This document shows, piece by piece, positions 1-7,862 of a DNA stretch of 64,000 nt (positions are counted from its first letter, which is position 1; each line of letters starts with the position of its first letter). Origin of the DNA: Roseiarcus sp963835885. GTDB taxonomy: Bacteria > Pseudomonadota > Alphaproteobacteria > Rhizobiales > Beijerinckiaceae. Made by a program: the position numbers and the translations under genes. Where the stretch lies: positions 70,403 to 134,402 of the forward strand of contig CAWIHF010000033.1 in NCBI GenBank assembly GCA_963835885.1, read 5' to 3'. Below the pieces are notes generated by a model. The model was not told where the DNA came from. It saw only the letters and a program-made list of their open reading frames with translations, and did no database searches.

Positions 1-619
1 CGAATTTCATCTCCGCCGCAACCTTGTCGCCCTCAGTGACAGCCACCTGTCGCATATTGTCGCCAAACCGGCAGAATTGCGCGCCCTGCCAGTCGTGCCA
101 GGCGCGAGCGGCCCGCATCCACGCGCCGATCCGCTCATGAACCTCCGGATCGGCCCAATGGCCGACTACGACCTTGCGCGCCAGGCGCATTCGCGTGTGG
201 ATAAACCCCGCCTCTCGGTCGCCGTGGGCCGACTGGTTCAAATTCATGAAATCCATGTCGATCGAGCCCCATGGCAGGTCCCGGTTGAACTGCGTGTGGA
301 GGTGTACGAACGGCTTTTGCAGGGCGTTCAGACCCCAAATCCACATTTTCGAGGGCGAGAACGTGTGCATCCAGAGAATGAGACCGGCGCAATTGGCGTC
401 AGAATTCGCTTCCATGCAGAGCCGGGCGATCTCGTCCGGCGTGGTCAACAGCGCCTTGAAGACGGTCCTCAGGGGCAGTTTCGGCGACTCGGCCAGCGCC
501 CCGGCCATATCGCGCGCGTCGGCGGCTACCTGCCGCAGCGGCCCTGGACCGTAAAGATGCTGCGAACCGCAGACGAACCAGATTTCCGGTGAGTCAAGAT
601 TGATCATGCCCGCATTCAT
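1..619 (-). CDS. araA: L-arabinose isomerase, C-terminus beyond window edge
   Basis: Converts L-arabinose to L-ribulose in the cytoplasm, the first step of the isomerase pathway. My translation from the ATG at 619 opens with a short leader, then the family start EIWFVCGSQHLYG. About residues 90-150 carry LILWMHTFSPSKMWI, HTQFN, and IDMDFMNLNQSAHGDRE, all hallmark AraA blocks. Only about 206 of roughly 500 residues are inside the window; the catalytic Glu/His residues of the C-terminal half are outside. A purine-rich site (AGGAAACGGAG) directly precedes the start. It lies 62 bases downstream of araB on the same strand, so the two form an operon. No frameshift is seen in the visible part. Confidence 0.94.
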   Translation of the reverse strand, partial: MNAGMINLDSPEIWFVCGSQHLYGPGPLRQVAADARDMAGALAESPKLPLRTVFKALLTTPDEIARLCMEANSDANCAGLILWMHTFSPSKMWIWGLNALQKPFVHLHTQFNRDLPWGSIDMDFMNLNQSAHGDREAGFIHTRMRLARKVVVGHWADPEVHERIGAWMRAARAWHDWQGAQFCRFGDNMRQVAVTEGDKVAAEMKF

Positions 620-681
620 CTCCGTTTCCTTTGGCCCGGGGCGGGCGCGCGATCGATCCGCCCGCCTTTCACCAGAGCCGC

Positions 682-2358
682 TCATGCCCGCTGGGCGTAT
701 TTGATTTCGATCAGGTCTTTCATGAGCCGGGTCAGATCGGCGGACTTCGTCAGACAGCCGAAGCTGTCATGGAGTTCGCGAAAGAGCCGGTAGAGCTGAT
801 CGTAAACCTTCCGGTTCTCCGCAGTCGGCGCGTAATGCGCCGGCTTCAATCCCGTCATCTTCGCCTGCGCGGTCTCGAAGTCCGGATGGGCGCGCGCAAG
901 CACCGCCGCCGCGATCGCCGAGCCGAGCGCGCAGCTTTGGCTGGAGCCGGCAACGAGCATCGCGCGGCCGGTCACATCGGCGTAAATCTGCATGAGCAGC
1001 GGATTCTTCTCCGCGATCCCGCCGCTGCACACGACCCGGTCGATGCGCACGCCGTACTGCTCGATGCGCTCGATGATCGCGCGCGCTCCGAACGCCGTCG
1101 CTTCGATCAGCGCCCGATAGACGTCGGCTTGTGAGGTATAGAGGTCTTGTCCAACGATCAGCCCGGACAGCAGCTGGTCCACCAGAATGGTCCGGTTGCC
1201 GTTGTTCCAGTCCAGCGCCAGCAGGCCGGCCTGGCCCGGCTTCTGTTTGGCTGCTTCGGCGGTGAGCTCGGCGTGAAGCGCGGCGTCACCGCCGCAGACG
1301 CCTTCGACCCACCATTTGAAGATGTCGCCGACGGCCGACTGCCCGGCCTCGATGTCATAGAAGCCAGGCAAGACTCCACCGTCGACGATGCCGCAGACGC
1401 CGGGAATGTCGGCGACCGGCTTGTCACGAGGAAGGACGCAAATGTCACAAGTCGACGTGCCGATCACCTTGACCAGCGTCCCCTCGCGCACGCCGCACCC
1501 GATCGCCCCGTAGTGAACGTCGAATTCGCCGATTGCGATTGGAATCCCCGGGCTCAGGCCGAGGCGAGCGGCCCATTCGGGCGCGAGCGCCCCGGCGGCC
1601 TCGCTCGCGTCGTACGCCCTTTCATAAAGCCGGTCACGCAGGGCGCCGAGACGCGGATCGAGCTCGCTCAGAAACGCCTTATCCGGCAGGCCGCCCCATT
1701 CGTCCGAGTAGAGCGCCTTGTGGCCGGCGGCGCAGACGCCCCGCTTGACGCGGAGCGGGTCGGTGACGCCGGCGAGCACAGAGGGGATCCAGTCGGCGAT
1801 TTCGACCCACGAATAGGCCGCATCGAATACCGCCGGCGCGACGTTGAGGCAGCGCCAGATCTTGGACCAGAACCATTCCGAAGAATAAACTCCGCCGCAT
1901 TTGGCGATGTACTGCGGCCGAATTTTCCCGCTGAGCTCGGTGACCCTGCCCGCCTCGCGCCAGCCGGTATGGTCCTTCCACAGCCAGCATTGCGCGGAGA
2001 GATCGTTCTTCCACCTCTCGTTAAGCGCCAGCGGCCGGTTTTTCTCGTCGACCGGCAGCGGGCTGGACCCTGTCGTATCGACCCCGAGGCCGACAATTTT
2101 CGAGGCGCTGAAGTCGGGCCTGGCCGCCGCCTCGGCGAGTGCGCCTTTGATGCTTTCCTCGAGGCCGAACAGATAGTCGCCCGGATATTGCCGGGCGAGA
2201 TGGCCGTTGTTCGGATCGAGCAGGACGCCCTGTGCTCCGGACGGATAATCAACCACCCGGCTGCCGTATTCCGCGCCATCCGAACAGCGCACGACGAGCG
2301 CGCGCACGGAATTGGTGCCGAAATCGAGACCTAGCGTGAACATCGGCTCCTCAGTCAT
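682..2358 (-). CDS. araB: Ribulokinase (FGGY carbohydrate kinase)
   Basis: Phosphorylates L-ribulose to L-ribulose 5-phosphate with ATP. The 558-residue length equals the AraB subfamily rather than the ~500-residue xylulokinases. Visible motifs are the N-terminal nucleotide-fold loop GLDFGTNSVRALV (about 9-21), GVDTTGSS, GTSTCDICV near 300, and a C-terminal SGGIAEKNPLLMQIYADV block typical of FGGY kinases. araA follows 62 bases downstream. GGAGGG lies about 10 bases before the ATG at 2358; an in-frame ATG at 2343 (MFTLGLDFG) with GGAG three bases upstream is an alternative. Divergent from the sugar-binding protein gene, so the 207-base spacer should hold both promoters. Confidence 0.95.
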   Translation of the reverse strand: MTEEPMFTLGLDFGTNSVRALVVRCSDGAEYGSRVVDYPSGAQGVLLDPNNGHLARQYPGDYLFGLEESIKGALAEAAARPDFSASKIVGLGVDTTGSSPLPVDEKNRPLALNERWKNDLSAQCWLWKDHTGWREAGRVTELSGKIRPQYIAKCGGVYSSEWFWSKIWRCLNVAPAVFDAAYSWVEIADWIPSVLAGVTDPLRVKRGVCAAGHKALYSDEWGGLPDKAFLSELDPRLGALRDRLYERAYDASEAAGALAPEWAARLGLSPGIPIAIGEFDVHYGAIGCGVREGTLVKVIGTSTCDICVLPRDKPVADIPGVCGIVDGGVLPGFYDIEAGQSAVGDIFKWWVEGVCGGDAALHAELTAEAAKQKPGQAGLLALDWNNGNRTILVDQLLSGLIVGQDLYTSQADVYRALIEATAFGARAIIERIEQYGVRIDRVVCSGGIAEKNPLLMQIYADVTGRAMLVAGSSQSCALGSAIAAAVLARAHPDFETAQAKMTGLKPAHYAPTAENRKVYDQLYRLFRELHDSFGCLTKSADLTRLMKDLIEIKYAQRA

Positions 2359-2425
2359 CCTCCCGGGGCCCTCCGGCGTTCTTGGACCCTCATCATCATA
2401 ACCGCGTCAATCGCAAGAGCGAAGC

Positions 2426-2442
2426 CAATTGTATGAAAATTG
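2426..2442. promoter_or_regulatory. Candidate operator in the araB / sugar-transporter divergent spacer
   Basis: CAATT and AATTG half-sites flank GTATGAA, a 17-base imperfect palindrome near the middle of the 207-base divergent spacer. It is AT-rich against a GC-rich background, as expected for a repressor or activator site controlling both pentose units. No regulator gene is in the window, so this is positional inference only. Confidence 0.2.
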
Positions 2443-2565
2443 AGTTCGCGCTAAGGTCCTCCATCGTCGGACGGTTCGGTAGAGCATAAGGCCGCCGGCC
2501 GCTGGGGTTGAACATCCCCCAAGTCGAATCTGAGAATTGCCGGCGAGGCGATAGGGAGGTTTCTG

Positions 2566-3579
2566 ATGTCTAAAAACCAGTTCCAACATGTGCTGTGTGC
2601 GGCTGCGGCGCTCGCGTTTGCTTTCGGAGCGGCTGATACCGCTCACGCGACCGACCCGGTGGCGAAATGGTGCAAGGGGGTCAAGATCGCCGCCTTCCCG
2701 GGCGGCCCGCAGGGCGGCGTGTTCGCCAACAACGTCTATAACGGGTATCGCCAGGCCGAACTCGATCTCGGGCCGTCGGTCACCTACTACTTCTCGAATT
2801 GGGACCCCAACACGATGCTGAACCAGCTCCAGCAGGCGATCGCGACCAAGGTCGACGGCATCGCCTTCATGGGCCATCCGGGGGACGACGCCACCGACCC
2901 GCAAATCGACAAGGCCTTCGCTCAAGGCATCATTTTCACCACAGCGAACACCGCTCTGCCTAAAGCGCAGGCGAAATACGGGCCCGAAGGCATGGGCTAT
3001 GTCGGCGCGCCGAATCACGCCGCCGGCTACGCGCTCGGCGCCGAGGCCGCCAAGCGGGCTGGCATCAAGGCGGGCGACGAAGCCTTCGTCTGGGGGCTCA
3101 AGGGACAGGGCGGCGACCGAGGCCAGCGCACGGTCGGGGTGATCGAGGCGCTCGAGAAGGCCGGCGCGAAGGTGATCTATCAGGAGATCGACAAGGCGAC
3201 CGACGCCGACCCGAACGCCGGCACCGCCACTTTCGTCGGCGTGATGAAGGCCAATCCCGGCATCAAGGTCGTCGTCACCGACCACGGCGCCTTGACCGCG
3301 AATGTCGGCGTCTACGCCCGCGCCGCCTCGCTGAAGCCCGGCCAGGTGTTCTTCGCCGGTTTCGACATGTCGCCGAATACGGCCAAGGCGATCAAGGACG
3401 GCTATCAGGACTTGGTTATCGACCAGCAGCCTTACTTGCAGGGCTATCTGCCGATCCTCAACATCTGCCTGACCAAGAAGTACGGGTTCTCGGGTCTGGA
3501 CATCAACACCGCGGGGGCGTTCGTCGACCCGAAGAACGTCGACGCCGTGGCGCCGTTGGCGGCGAAGGAAATCCGGTAA
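2566..3579 (+). CDS. Periplasmic sugar-binding protein of ABC transporter
   Basis: Periplasmic type-I binding protein that delivers a monosaccharide to the permease/ATPase encoded next door. The first ~28 residues form a signal peptide (hydrophobic AAAALAFAFGAADTAHA, cleavage after AHA). The mature part has the family pattern: KIAAFPGG start, NQLQQAIATKVDGIAFMGHP around 85-105, and a late VFFAGFDMSPNT then QQPYLQGYLPI block that forms the hinge and ligand pocket. GGGAGG precedes the ATG by six bases. Divergent from araBA, so arabinose or another pentose is the likeliest ligand, but the FrcB/RbsB-like family is too broad to fix it from sequence. Confidence 0.92.
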   Translation: MSKNQFQHVLCAAAALAFAFGAADTAHATDPVAKWCKGVKIAAFPGGPQGGVFANNVYNGYRQAELDLGPSVTYYFSNWDPNTMLNQLQQAIATKVDGIAFMGHPGDDATDPQIDKAFAQGIIFTTANTALPKAQAKYGPEGMGYVGAPNHAAGYALGAEAAKRAGIKAGDEAFVWGLKGQGGDRGQRTVGVIEALEKAGAKVIYQEIDKATDADPNAGTATFVGVMKANPGIKVVVTDHGALTANVGVYARAASLKPGQVFFAGFDMSPNTAKAIKDGYQDLVIDQQPYLQGYLPILNICLTKKYGFSGLDINTAGAFVDPKNVDAVAPLAAKEIR

Positions 3580-3600
3580 GCTCCGGGTCGGGTCCAAAGT

Positions 3601-3620
3601 CGGGGCGCCGCGGCGCCCCG
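3601..3620 (+). terminator. Intra-operon hairpin after the binding-protein gene
   Basis: CGGGGCGCCGCGGCGCCCCG is a perfect 20-base palindrome placed 22 bases after the binding-protein stop and 31 before the ATPase start. It is followed by ATTGT rather than a U-tract, so it is better read as an mRNA-stabilising or attenuating hairpin. Such hairpins commonly let binding proteins be made in excess over the membrane components. Confidence 0.55.
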
Positions 3621-3650
3621 ATTGTCCATGAAAGGCACAGCGGAGGGGGC

Positions 3651-4439
3651 ATGGCGGAGCCAGCGGCATCCGGCGACGGCGAACCGCCGGTGATCGAACT
3701 CAGGAACGTCTCCAAGTCGTTCGGAGAAGTCCGTTCGCTGTCCGGGGTCAATTTCAAGGTCAACCGGCGGGAGATCGTCGGCTTGCTCGGCGACAACGGC
3801 TCGGGCAAATCGACCCTGGTCAAGGTTGTGATGGGCTTTCACACACCCGATCCCGGCGGCGAAATCTACTTCCACGGCAAGCGCATGGACGACTGGTCGG
3901 TCGCCAAGGCGCGGAGCCTCGGCATCGAGACGGTCTATCAGGAACGGGCGCTCTGCGAGAAGCAGCCGATCTGGCGCAACATGTTCATGGGGCGCGAGCT
4001 GCGCACGCGGCTCGGCCTTCTCGACGTCAACCGCATGCGGGCCGAAGCGGCGCGGCTGATGCGCGAGCACATGGGCTTCACCTCGGCCGCCGTCCATCCC
4101 AGCAATGTCGTGGCGACGATGTCGGGCGGCGAGAAGCAAGGGGTGGCGATCACGCGCGCGCTCTATTTCGAAGCCGAACTCGTCATCCTCGACGAGCCGA
4201 CCATGGGCCTGTCGCTCAGCGAGACGCGGAAGACCCTCGATTTCGTCCGCAACATCAAGGAAGTCGGCAAGTCGGCGATCTTCATCGACCACAACATCTT
4301 CAACGTCTATCCGGTCGTCGACCGGCTCTACGTGCTCGATCGCGGCAAGGTCGCGGGAGTCTACAACAGAAGCGAAATCACCATGGATCACCTGATCGAG
4401 CGGCTCTATCACGTCGCCCGCACCGGAACGCTCGAGTAA
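3651..4439 (+). CDS. Sugar ABC transporter ATPase, single domain
   Basis: Cytoplasmic ATPase that powers sugar import. Walker A GDNGSGKST is at residues 47-55, the Q-loop near TVYQERAL (~97), the signature MSGGEKQG near 157, Walker B LVILDEPT near 175 and the switch histidine in FIDHN near 212. At 262 residues it holds one ATPase domain, unlike the ~500-residue duplicated AraG/RbsA/XylG enzymes; this matches the FrcA-type (FrcBCA) architecture of rhizobia. An arginine replaces the usual Q/E-rich LSGGQQQ signature ending, a normal carbohydrate-uptake variation. The permease gene starts four bases after its stop. Confidence 0.93.
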   Translation: MAEPAASGDGEPPVIELRNVSKSFGEVRSLSGVNFKVNRREIVGLLGDNGSGKSTLVKVVMGFHTPDPGGEIYFHGKRMDDWSVAKARSLGIETVYQERALCEKQPIWRNMFMGRELRTRLGLLDVNRMRAEAARLMREHMGFTSAAVHPSNVVATMSGGEKQGVAITRALYFEAELVILDEPTMGLSLSETRKTLDFVRNIKEVGKSAIFIDHNIFNVYPVVDRLYVLDRGKVAGVYNRSEITMDHLIERLYHVARTGTLE

Positions 4440-4443
4440 ACCC

Positions 4444-5472
4444 ATGGCTGAGGCAGGTCTCCCCGCAAAGCCGATCGGCAACCACGGCGCGCCGCCGTCC
4501 CTGTTGCTCCGCTATGGCAGCCAGCTCGGCATCGTCGGGGTCGGCCTCGCGATGTGGCTCGGATTCGTCATCGCGGCGCCCAGGGTCTTCTTCTCTGATC
4601 TCGACATCTATCGCGCCTTCGCCGAGACGACGCCGCAGTTCGGCATCGTCGCGCTGTCGCTGACATTCGTCGTCATCACCGGCGAGATCGATCTCTCGTT
4701 CCCCGCCGTGATGGCGCTGGGCACGGCGGCTTTTTGTCTCATTACCGCCCACGCGGGGGCGCCTTGGTACGTCGGCGTCGTCTGCGCGTTGGCGACCGGC
4801 GTCGCCTGCGGGCTCTTCAACGGCCTGCTGGTGGCGGCGCTCAACATTCCCTCGCTCGTCATCACCATCGGCACCCAGTTCCTGTTTCGCGGCCTTGAAC
4901 TCGTGCTGATGGGAGGCACCGGCGTGCCGATGACCGCCGATCAGTACCCCCAGATGCACGCGCTCCTGCGCGGAACCTATGTCGGCGTGCCGGTCCAGAC
5001 GCTGTGGATGGTCGCCATCCTCATCGCGGAGTGGTTCCTCTTGAACCGCACCCGGTTTGGCGCGCATGTTTTCCTCGTCGGCGACAATCAGATCAGTGCG
5101 CGGCTCATGGGCGTCAACGTCGCCCGGGTGAAAATCAAGGCCTTCGTGCTGGTCGGCGTGACTGCGGTGTTCGCCGGGCTCCTGAGCTCGATCTACGGCT
5201 ATTATTTCTGGCCAACCACCGGCGAAGGGTCGCTCCTCAACACCATCGCCTCGGTGTTCCTCGGCGGCACGTCGGTGTTCGGCGGCACCGGCTCGGTGGT
5301 CGGCACCTTCGTTGCATCCTTCATCATCGGGGCGATCAACGCGGGCATCGTATCGGCCGGCATCAACGCCTTCTACACCCAGCTCGCCTTCGGCCTCGTG
5401 ATCGTCATCTCGGTCGTGCTGCAGACCCTGATCGACCGGCGCATCCGCCGCCAGTCGCTAACCGGGCGGTGA
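4444..5472 (+). CDS. Sugar ABC transporter permease
   Basis: Inner-membrane permease of the CUT2 (RbsC/FrcC/AraH) family, 342 residues with about ten hydrophobic segments. The conserved cytoplasmic coupling region reads LLNTIASVFLGGTSVFGGTGSVVGT (split over about 255-280), and the ALSLTFVVITGEIDLS block near 70-85 is a signature of these permeases. It is the last gene of the binding protein-ATPase-permease operon. A palindromic element and a broken DUF2147 gene follow, so transcription probably ends near 5500. Confidence 0.93.
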   Translation: MAEAGLPAKPIGNHGAPPSLLLRYGSQLGIVGVGLAMWLGFVIAAPRVFFSDLDIYRAFAETTPQFGIVALSLTFVVITGEIDLSFPAVMALGTAAFCLITAHAGAPWYVGVVCALATGVACGLFNGLLVAALNIPSLVITIGTQFLFRGLELVLMGGTGVPMTADQYPQMHALLRGTYVGVPVQTLWMVAILIAEWFLLNRTRFGAHVFLVGDNQISARLMGVNVARVKIKAFVLVGVTAVFAGLLSSIYGYYFWPTTGEGSLLNTIASVFLGGTSVFGGTGSVVGTFVASFIIGAINAGIVSAGINAFYTQLAFGLVIVISVVLQTLIDRRIRRQSLTGR

Positions 5473-5494
5473 AGCCAAGCCCCGCTACCGGCTG

Positions 5495-5537
5495 CGCCCC
5501 CTCTCCCGCTTGCGGGAGAGGCCGGGGTGAGGGGAGG
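5495..5537. repeat. Short palindromic repeat, possible operon terminator
   Basis: CTCTCCCGC and GCGGGAGAG pair around a TT loop at 5501-5520, followed by GGCCGGGGTGAGGGG. This is the common alphaproteobacterial intergenic hairpin. It directly follows the permease gene and could fold as a 3' end structure, though there is no U-tract. Confidence 0.5.
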
Positions 5538-5546
5538 CGACTCCGA

Positions 5547-7406
5547 TCAGAATTCGTGAAGGCCGGCTCCAGAATAAATGGGAAGGAATTCATGCTGCGT
5601 TTTGGCTGCAAGCCTCGGCGTTGTGGCGGCCTCGCCGGCGACGCACGGGGCGAATGGGCCCGCGAGAACGGCGCGTCGAACGTTCGCATCGCAAATTGCG
5701 GCGAGGCCCTCTGCGGCGCGATCGTCGGGCCGCGCAACGCAAGCGGGCCCGGCGAAGGTCGGCCCGCAGGTCTTTTTCGACATGAAGCCGCGCGGCGACA
5801 ATGTCTGGACGGGCAGCGCCTTCAATCCGGACGACGGCAAGACCTTTTCCGGCAAGATGCCCCTGTCGGGTGATCGCCTCGTCACCGCCGGCTGCGTGTT
5901 CGGCGGCCGCATCTGCAAATCGGTCGGCTGGACGCGCGCTCGCTGAGCGGTCGGCGCGCGGAGAGTCGCGTGCAAATCCCCCAAGCCGTTCGATCGTTGT
6001 CGTGCCCGCGAAAACGGGCATCCAGAGATGACGAGTGCTGAAGGTTCGACCGGAGCGGCGACGGACTCTAGCCCCCCGCGAGTGCTGGACGATGTTGGTG
6101 TCTCGCCCGGCCCTAGCCTCCCGATGTCGTGGAGACCTTTCGACCCCGAAGCCCTTTTCCGGGCCTCATACGCCTTCAGCGGCCCCAGTTGAGAAAGTCG
6201 GGCTAAGCGGACGGCGCCGACGGTGATCGGGCGGGCAAGGCGCTGGAGGAGGGGAAAGTCGACGTGGCTGTTGAGCCATTCCGCCTGGAAGCCGGCGAAG
6301 CGGTCGGTGATCGCCTGGAAGGTTGTGCGTACGGCGTCGAGATGGTCGAGCCCCTTCCTCAGGCCGAAGTCGTTGAGGTTGTTTGAGACCAGCTCGTTGC
6401 GCAGGAATGTCGAGAACTTCTCGTACTGCTTCAGGAAGGCGCTCTTGAAGTAGGCGCGGAAGGCATGATGGCCGTGCTCGATCTGGTCGATGACCGTGGC
6501 CAGCTTGCCGCGCATGCGGCGATTGAGCCGCGTGCCGAAGATCGCAGCGATCTTGTCGGCGCCGAGCCGCCACAGGCCGAGCTCGCAGCTGCGCTCGAAC
6601 AGCTTATGGATGGGAAAGTGGCGCTTGAAGATGAAGTTGCGGCAATACTCGATCTGCGAGATGGCGTAGAGGCGTGACAGATTGAGCCGGGCGCGCTCCT
6701 TCTTCGAGAACTTTGGTCCGAGGATCAGCGTCCAGTAGTCGAGCCGCCGGCGGATGATGTCCGGGCTCAGCCGATCGGCCGCCGTCTGCAGCGCCGCCGG
6801 ATCGGCAATGGCAAGGAAGGCGTTGTCATGCTTGCGGAAGCCGATCCCGGCCCTCTTCAGCTCTTGCTCGATGAAGCTGTGACCGTTCAGGTAATAGGTG
6901 GTCTGGAACGGGAAGAACGAGGCCACCCGCAGAACCATCGGCCCGAGCACCTCGTCGCGGATGTAGAAGTAGTAGTGCGTGAAGCGGCTGCGCTGATGCG
7001 CGAGGATGCGGTAATGCGGGTCCTTGCTCGGATATTTCGGCAGGCTGACGCGGTAGGTCGGCCCTTGCTCCATGCTCTTGAAGATGAAGTAGACGCCGTA
7101 GGCATTGCGCTTCGCCATGCGGCGCAGCCAGGGCAGGACGTGGTCCTCCTTGCGCACTCCCTTCTCGGCCCACTCGATTGAGATCGAATGATTGCGCGCA
7201 TAGGCTTCCACCCAATTCTGGTAATCGGCCGTCCGCTGGCTCAGCGCCTCCTTGCTGACCTCCGCCACCCCGACGATCTCACGGAAGAAGTGGACGACCA
7301 GCTCGGGCCGCGACAGCGCCGTCAGATAGCCGTGAATGACAATCCGATCGAAGCAGTGATAGACGAAGACCAGGAACTCGCCGAACAGCTTGGTGAAGAC
7401 GTCCAT
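5547..7406 (-). CDS. Uncharacterised mobile-like protein family, probably 3'-truncated
   Basis: The start is the ATG at 7406 (MDVFTKLFGEFLVF). About 400 residues, down to position ~6208, look like a genuine protein of a family I recall as a recurrent hypothetical in proteobacterial genomes. Blocks include YHCFDRIVIHGYLTALSRPE, EWAEKGVRKEDHVLPWLRR, FIFKSMEQGPTYR, THYYFYIRDEVLGPM and FFPFQTTYYLNGHSFIEQEL. No DDE, HUH or serine-recombinase motif is evident. Beyond 6208 the open frame continues to 5547 only by reading antisense over the DUF2147 remnant, so the natural C-terminus is missing here. A divergent small gene starts 47 bases away. C-terminal pieces of what seems the same family lie at 24.7-25.4 kb. 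Confidence 0.6.
   Translation of the reverse strand: MDVFTKLFGEFLVFVYHCFDRIVIHGYLTALSRPELVVHFFREIVGVAEVSKEALSQRTADYQNWVEAYARNHSISIEWAEKGVRKEDHVLPWLRRMAKRNAYGVYFIFKSMEQGPTYRVSLPKYPSKDPHYRILAHQRSRFTHYYFYIRDEVLGPMVLRVASFFPFQTTYYLNGHSFIEQELKRAGIGFRKHDNAFLAIADPAALQTAADRLSPDIIRRRLDYWTLILGPKFSKKERARLNLSRLYAISQIEYCRNFIFKRHFPIHKLFERSCELGLWRLGADKIAAIFGTRLNRRMRGKLATVIDQIEHGHHAFRAYFKSAFLKQYEKFSTFLRNELVSNNLNDFGLRKGLDHLDAVRTTFQAITDRFAGFQAEWLNSHVDFPLLQRLARPITVGAVRLARLSQLGPLKAYEARKRASGSKGLHDIGRLGPGETPTSSSTRGGLESVAAPVEPSALVISGCPFSRARQRSNGLGDLHATLRAPTAQRARVQPTDLQMRPPNTQPAVTRRSPDRGILPEKVLPSSGLKALPVQTLSPRGFMSKKTCGPTFAGPACVARPDDRAAEGLAAICDANVRRAVLAGPFAPCVAGEAATTPRLAAKTQHEFLPIYSGAGLHEF
5592..5946 (+). pseudogene. 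DUF2147 family secreted protein, multiply frameshifted
   Basis: The pieces of a DUF2147 (periplasmic, function unknown) protein can be read only by switching frame. GGAAGG precedes the ATG at 5592 (MLR...). The signal peptide VLAASLGVVAASPATHG is in the +1 frame, the conserved GEWARENGASNVRIANCGEALCGAIV is back in the ATG frame around 5650-5730, and the C-terminal FFDMKP, NPDDGKTFSGK, GCVFGGRICKS and GWTR motifs are again in the other frame to 5946. At least three indels are needed, plus loss of the usual central DPALR segment. Either a decayed gene or an error-prone stretch of assembly. Confidence 0.75.
5947..6207. other. Non-coding junction between DUF2147 remnant and mobile-like gene
   Basis: The stretch begins with a dispersed-repeat motif (TGCCCGCGAAAACGGGCA at about 6003-6020), the same type seen near 59765. 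From about 6030 to 6205 no protein family is recognisable on either strand. At about 6205 the sequence abruptly changes from the well-conserved coding sequence of the following gene to unrelated sequence, which I read as a recombination or truncation junction. Confidence 0.45.
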
Positions 7407-7452
7407 GGCTTCGCCCCCGCAACGGTCGATCCAAACCAGATCGGGCAAAGCT

Positions 7453-7780
7453 ATGCGCAACCGTCCTCGGCTTCGACTCGCCGGCGAGATTCGCTCCATC
7501 CAGCGACGGGCCGCCGCTCATGACGGGCGCGTCGTCGCCGTCGACCAGCTTGTCCTGTTCTCGACCGAAACAGGCGATGCTTGGCTCCTCGACCCCTCCG
7601 ATCACCTCGCCGCCCGCCTCGCCCCCGACGGCGATCCGGAATCCATCGCCTTTGACGAAACCGACACCAGCTTCCAAATCGCCTGGACCGGCAACTATCG
7701 CCTCGACGGACCGGCCTTGGTCTACACCGATCGCACACAGCCGCCGCGTATCGCTCCTCGGCTATCCGACGCCCTCCTAG
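7453..7780 (+). CDS. Small uncharacterised protein, divergent partner of the mobile-like gene
   Basis: From ATG 7453 the frame reads RRAAAHDGRVVAVDQLVLF, STETGDAWLLDPSDHLAAR, LAPDGDPESIAFDETDTSF and a TGNYRLDG segment: an acidic, compact ~110-residue protein with predicted beta-rich character and no signal peptide. Near 7735 (CAGCCGCCGCG) the family-like ending RRVSLLGYPTPS continues only in another frame, giving a stop at 7780; without the shift the frame runs to 7797. I do not know a function. The short divergent spacing to the gene starting at 7406 suggests shared regulation or a two-gene unit. Confidence 0.5.
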
Positions 7781-7803
7781 GCTTAGGTTCTCTCTAGCGC
7801 AAC

Positions 7804-7845
7804 ATGAGAATGTCCACTTTTGGCAAAGTAGGAATGTCCCCTTCG
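7804..7845. repeat. Imperfect tandem AATGTCC repeats, possible insertion-sequence end
   Basis: GAATGTCCACTTTTGGCAAA is followed immediately by GTAGGAATGTCCCCTTCGG: two imperfect direct repeats of a GAATGTCCxCTT unit, 22-23 bases apart. Multiple short direct repeats of this form are typical of the ends of some insertion sequences, for example the IS21 family. No transposase of that family is adjacent, so this may be a solo end left after deletion. Confidence 0.35.
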
Positions 7846-7862
7846 GAAGAGGCAATTTTTCG

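Noticed and set aside
2407..3669. 420-codon minus-strand open frame opposite the sugar-binding protein
   Set aside because: It is antisense to a fully conserved gene, lacks any family motif and has the arginine-rich look of GC-skewed shadow frames.
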